Shown here piece by piece: positions 62,790-64,000 of a DNA stretch of 64,000 nucleotides. This DNA is from CAZSDU01 sp964429135 (GTDB lineage Bacteria > Bacteroidota > Bacteroidia > Bacteroidales > FEN-979). Where the stretch lies: the NCBI GenBank assembly GCA_964429135.1, contig CAYSAU010000004.1:62001-126000 (forward strand), read 5' to 3'. A program made the translations under genes and the position numbers. The notes below the pieces were generated by a model. That model did no database searches. It worked only from the letters and a program-made list of their open reading frames with translations, and had not been told where the DNA came from. Positions within the stretch are counted from its first letter, which is position 1, and the number at the start of each line of letters is the position of its first letter.

Positions 62790-64000
62790 TGGAAATTCAG
62801 ACGTTCATGCTTGCTAACGGAATCAGGTTGGTGCATCGTTCTGTTACAGGCAAAGTATCTCATTGCGGAATTTTTATTAATGCGGGGAGTAGGGATGAAA
62901 TGGAAGATGAACACGGAATCGCCCACTTCATAGAGCATACCGTTTTTAAAAGAACCACCAAGCGCAATGTTTTTCAGATACTCAACCGCCTTGAAAATAT
63001 CGGGGCAGATATGAATGCCTTTACCGGGAAAGAAGACACCTGTATCTATGCCAGTTTTCTAAATCAGTACTATGAGCGGACACTGGAACTTTTCCAGGAT
63101 ATTTTTTTTCATGCTGTTTTTCCTGAAAAAGAAATTGAAAAAGAAAAACAAGTCGTACTGGATGAAATTAAATCGTACCTGGATACTCCTTCCGAACAAA
63201 TTTTTGATGATTTTGAAGATTTTTTCTTTCAGGGACATTCTTTGGGGAAAAACATACTCGGTACAGCTAAAAGCCTGAAAAAGATCAAGCGGGAAAATAT
63301 CCTGCAATTCATCCGCAGGAATTATCAGATGAAGGAAATCGTGATTGCTTCTGTCGGGAATATCCCGTTTGCCCGGCTGATCAAACTGGTAACAAAATAT
63401 TTCAGTGAGCAGCCCGAAAGAGGCTGCCCCCTGATCCGGAAACCGGTCACGACGTATTATTCCTTTCAAAAGCAATTGAAGAAAAAAATTTTCCAGGTTC
63501 ATTGTATTCTGGGTTTTCCTGCCTATTGTTTCAGTGATGAACGACGAATCCCCCTTGCTTTACTGAACAATATGCTGGGCGGCCCGGTTATGAATTCAAG
63601 GTTGTCGCTTGCCCTGCGCGAACGCAATGGACTGACTTATCATAATGAATCCAACTATACTCCCTATTCTGATACTGGGCTTATCAGTATTTATTTTGGC
63701 ACTGATCCCCTTCACTATGCCAAGGCCATGGATATTATCAGCAAGGAATTGAAACGGCTGAGAACGGAGAAATTGAGTACGATTCAGTTACATACAATAC
63801 AGAAACAACTGATCGGGCAACTTGCCATCGCCCAGGAATCTAACCTGTCTGCCCTGCTTTCCATGGGTAAGAGTTACCTGTTACAGAACAGCTTCGACCC
63901 GATAGAGACCATCGTGAAAAAGATTGAAGCCGTTACTTCAAATGTATTACTGGATATTTCAAATGATATCTTTCATCCTTCAAAACTGTCATTTCTCACC
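62789..64000 (+). CDS. M16 (pitrilysin/insulinase-type) zinc protease, 5' part
   Basis: Reading from ATG 62789, 404 codons are open to the window edge. The inverted zinc motif HFIEH (HxxEH) lies in HGIAHFIEHTVFK, and the downstream glutamate region EKEKQVVLDEIKSY is present, so the protease should be active. The second half (MLGGPVMNSRLSLALRERNGLTY) is the inactive-domain R/Y motif that helps bind substrate. Such proteins resemble mitochondrial processing peptidase and Bacteroidetes M16 enzymes. No signal peptide is seen, suggesting a cytoplasmic location. The start overlaps the mutB stop by one base. Confidence 0.9.
   Translation, partial: MEIQTFMLANGIRLVHRSVTGKVSHCGIFINAGSRDEMEDEHGIAHFIEHTVFKRTTKRNVFQILNRLENIGADMNAFTGKEDTCIYASFLNQYYERTLELFQDIFFHAVFPEKEIEKEKQVVLDEIKSYLDTPSEQIFDDFEDFFFQGHSLGKNILGTAKSLKKIKRENILQFIRRNYQMKEIVIASVGNIPFARLIKLVTKYFSEQPERGCPLIRKPVTTYYSFQKQLKKKIFQVHCILGFPAYCFSDERRIPLALLNNMLGGPVMNSRLSLALRERNGLTYHNESNYTPYSDTGLISIYFGTDPLHYAKAMDIISKELKRLRTEKLSTIQLHTIQKQLIGQLAIAQESNLSALLSMGKSYLLQNSFDPIETIVKKIEAVTSNVLLDISNDIFHPSKLSFLT

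Noticed and set aside
1..64000. Search for CRISPR, tRNA, rRNA, insertion sequences and prophage
   Set aside because: No repeat arrays, cloverleaf-like segments, transposase genes or phage genes were seen; intergenic space is too short for most of these.

Overview
The window comes from a Bacteroidetes genome, most likely an anaerobic, amino-acid-fermenting member of class Bacteroidia. The main evidence is a type IX secretion (T9SS)/gliding gene set (porW/sprE, porP, gldKLMN). Supporting lineage markers are an HU-CCDC81/SPOR protein, Big_5 and DUF4468 proteins, an S46 dipeptidyl-peptidase and TAnnTTTG-type promoter elements. A tryptophanase, a Ptb-Buk pair, a two-subunit methylmalonyl-CoA mutase and acetate kinase suggest acyl-CoA/acyl-phosphate fermentation. 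The DNA is densely coding: no gap between genes exceeds about 215 bases. I saw no rRNA, tRNA, CRISPR array, insertion sequence or phage gene.

Layout. 1-5.0 kb: 5' part of tryptophanase, divergent from a ptb - amino acid permease - buk operon, then elbB. 5.2-10.0 kb: nucleotide-sugar operon (WbpE-, WbpD- and WbpB-like enzymes, galE, rmlB) for a diacetamido-uronic acid and other surface sugars. 10.0-16.5 kb, minus strand: porW/sprE, bactofilin, two ATP-synthase accessory-type membrane proteins, a pterin synthase, folE, a BI-1 protein and fabD. 16.6-20.1 kb: M23 endopeptidase, dxr, rseP. 20.1-27.2 kb: yitT-like gene, porP, gldK, gldL, gldM, gldN. 27.2-36.4 kb: recG, pheT, nucleotide-sugar dehydrogenase, a sigma-54-type activator, lptE, a conserved hypothetical, secG. 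36.6-42.3 kb: groES-groEL, a DUF4468 protein, rlmN, adenine deaminase, an ArsR regulator. 42.3-47.1 kb: Big_5 lipoprotein, yebC, a response regulator, ackA. 47.3-54.2 kb: GH3-like enzyme, deoxynucleoside kinase, kdsB, HU/SPOR protein, trmB, DPP11-like peptidase. 54.2-64 kb: TIGR01777 epimerase, then mutA - response regulator - hybrid histidine kinase - outer-membrane protein - mutB - M16 peptidase.

How the genes work together. T9SS parts and envelope factors (bactofilin, M23 peptidase, RseP, LptE, SecG, KdsB) cluster here, so much of the window is cell-envelope biogenesis. The metabolic genes can turn amino acids into acyl-CoAs, then into ATP through Ptb/Buk or AckA, or into propionate through MutAB. 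The most unusual arrangement is a complete signalling cassette plus an outer-membrane protein tightly embedded between the two methylmalonyl-CoA mutase subunit genes. Also notable are a permease between ptb and buk, a bactofilin/porW/M23 envelope cluster, a PTPS-like rather than QueD-like enzyme beside folE, and the near absence of spacing at all six convergent gene junctions.
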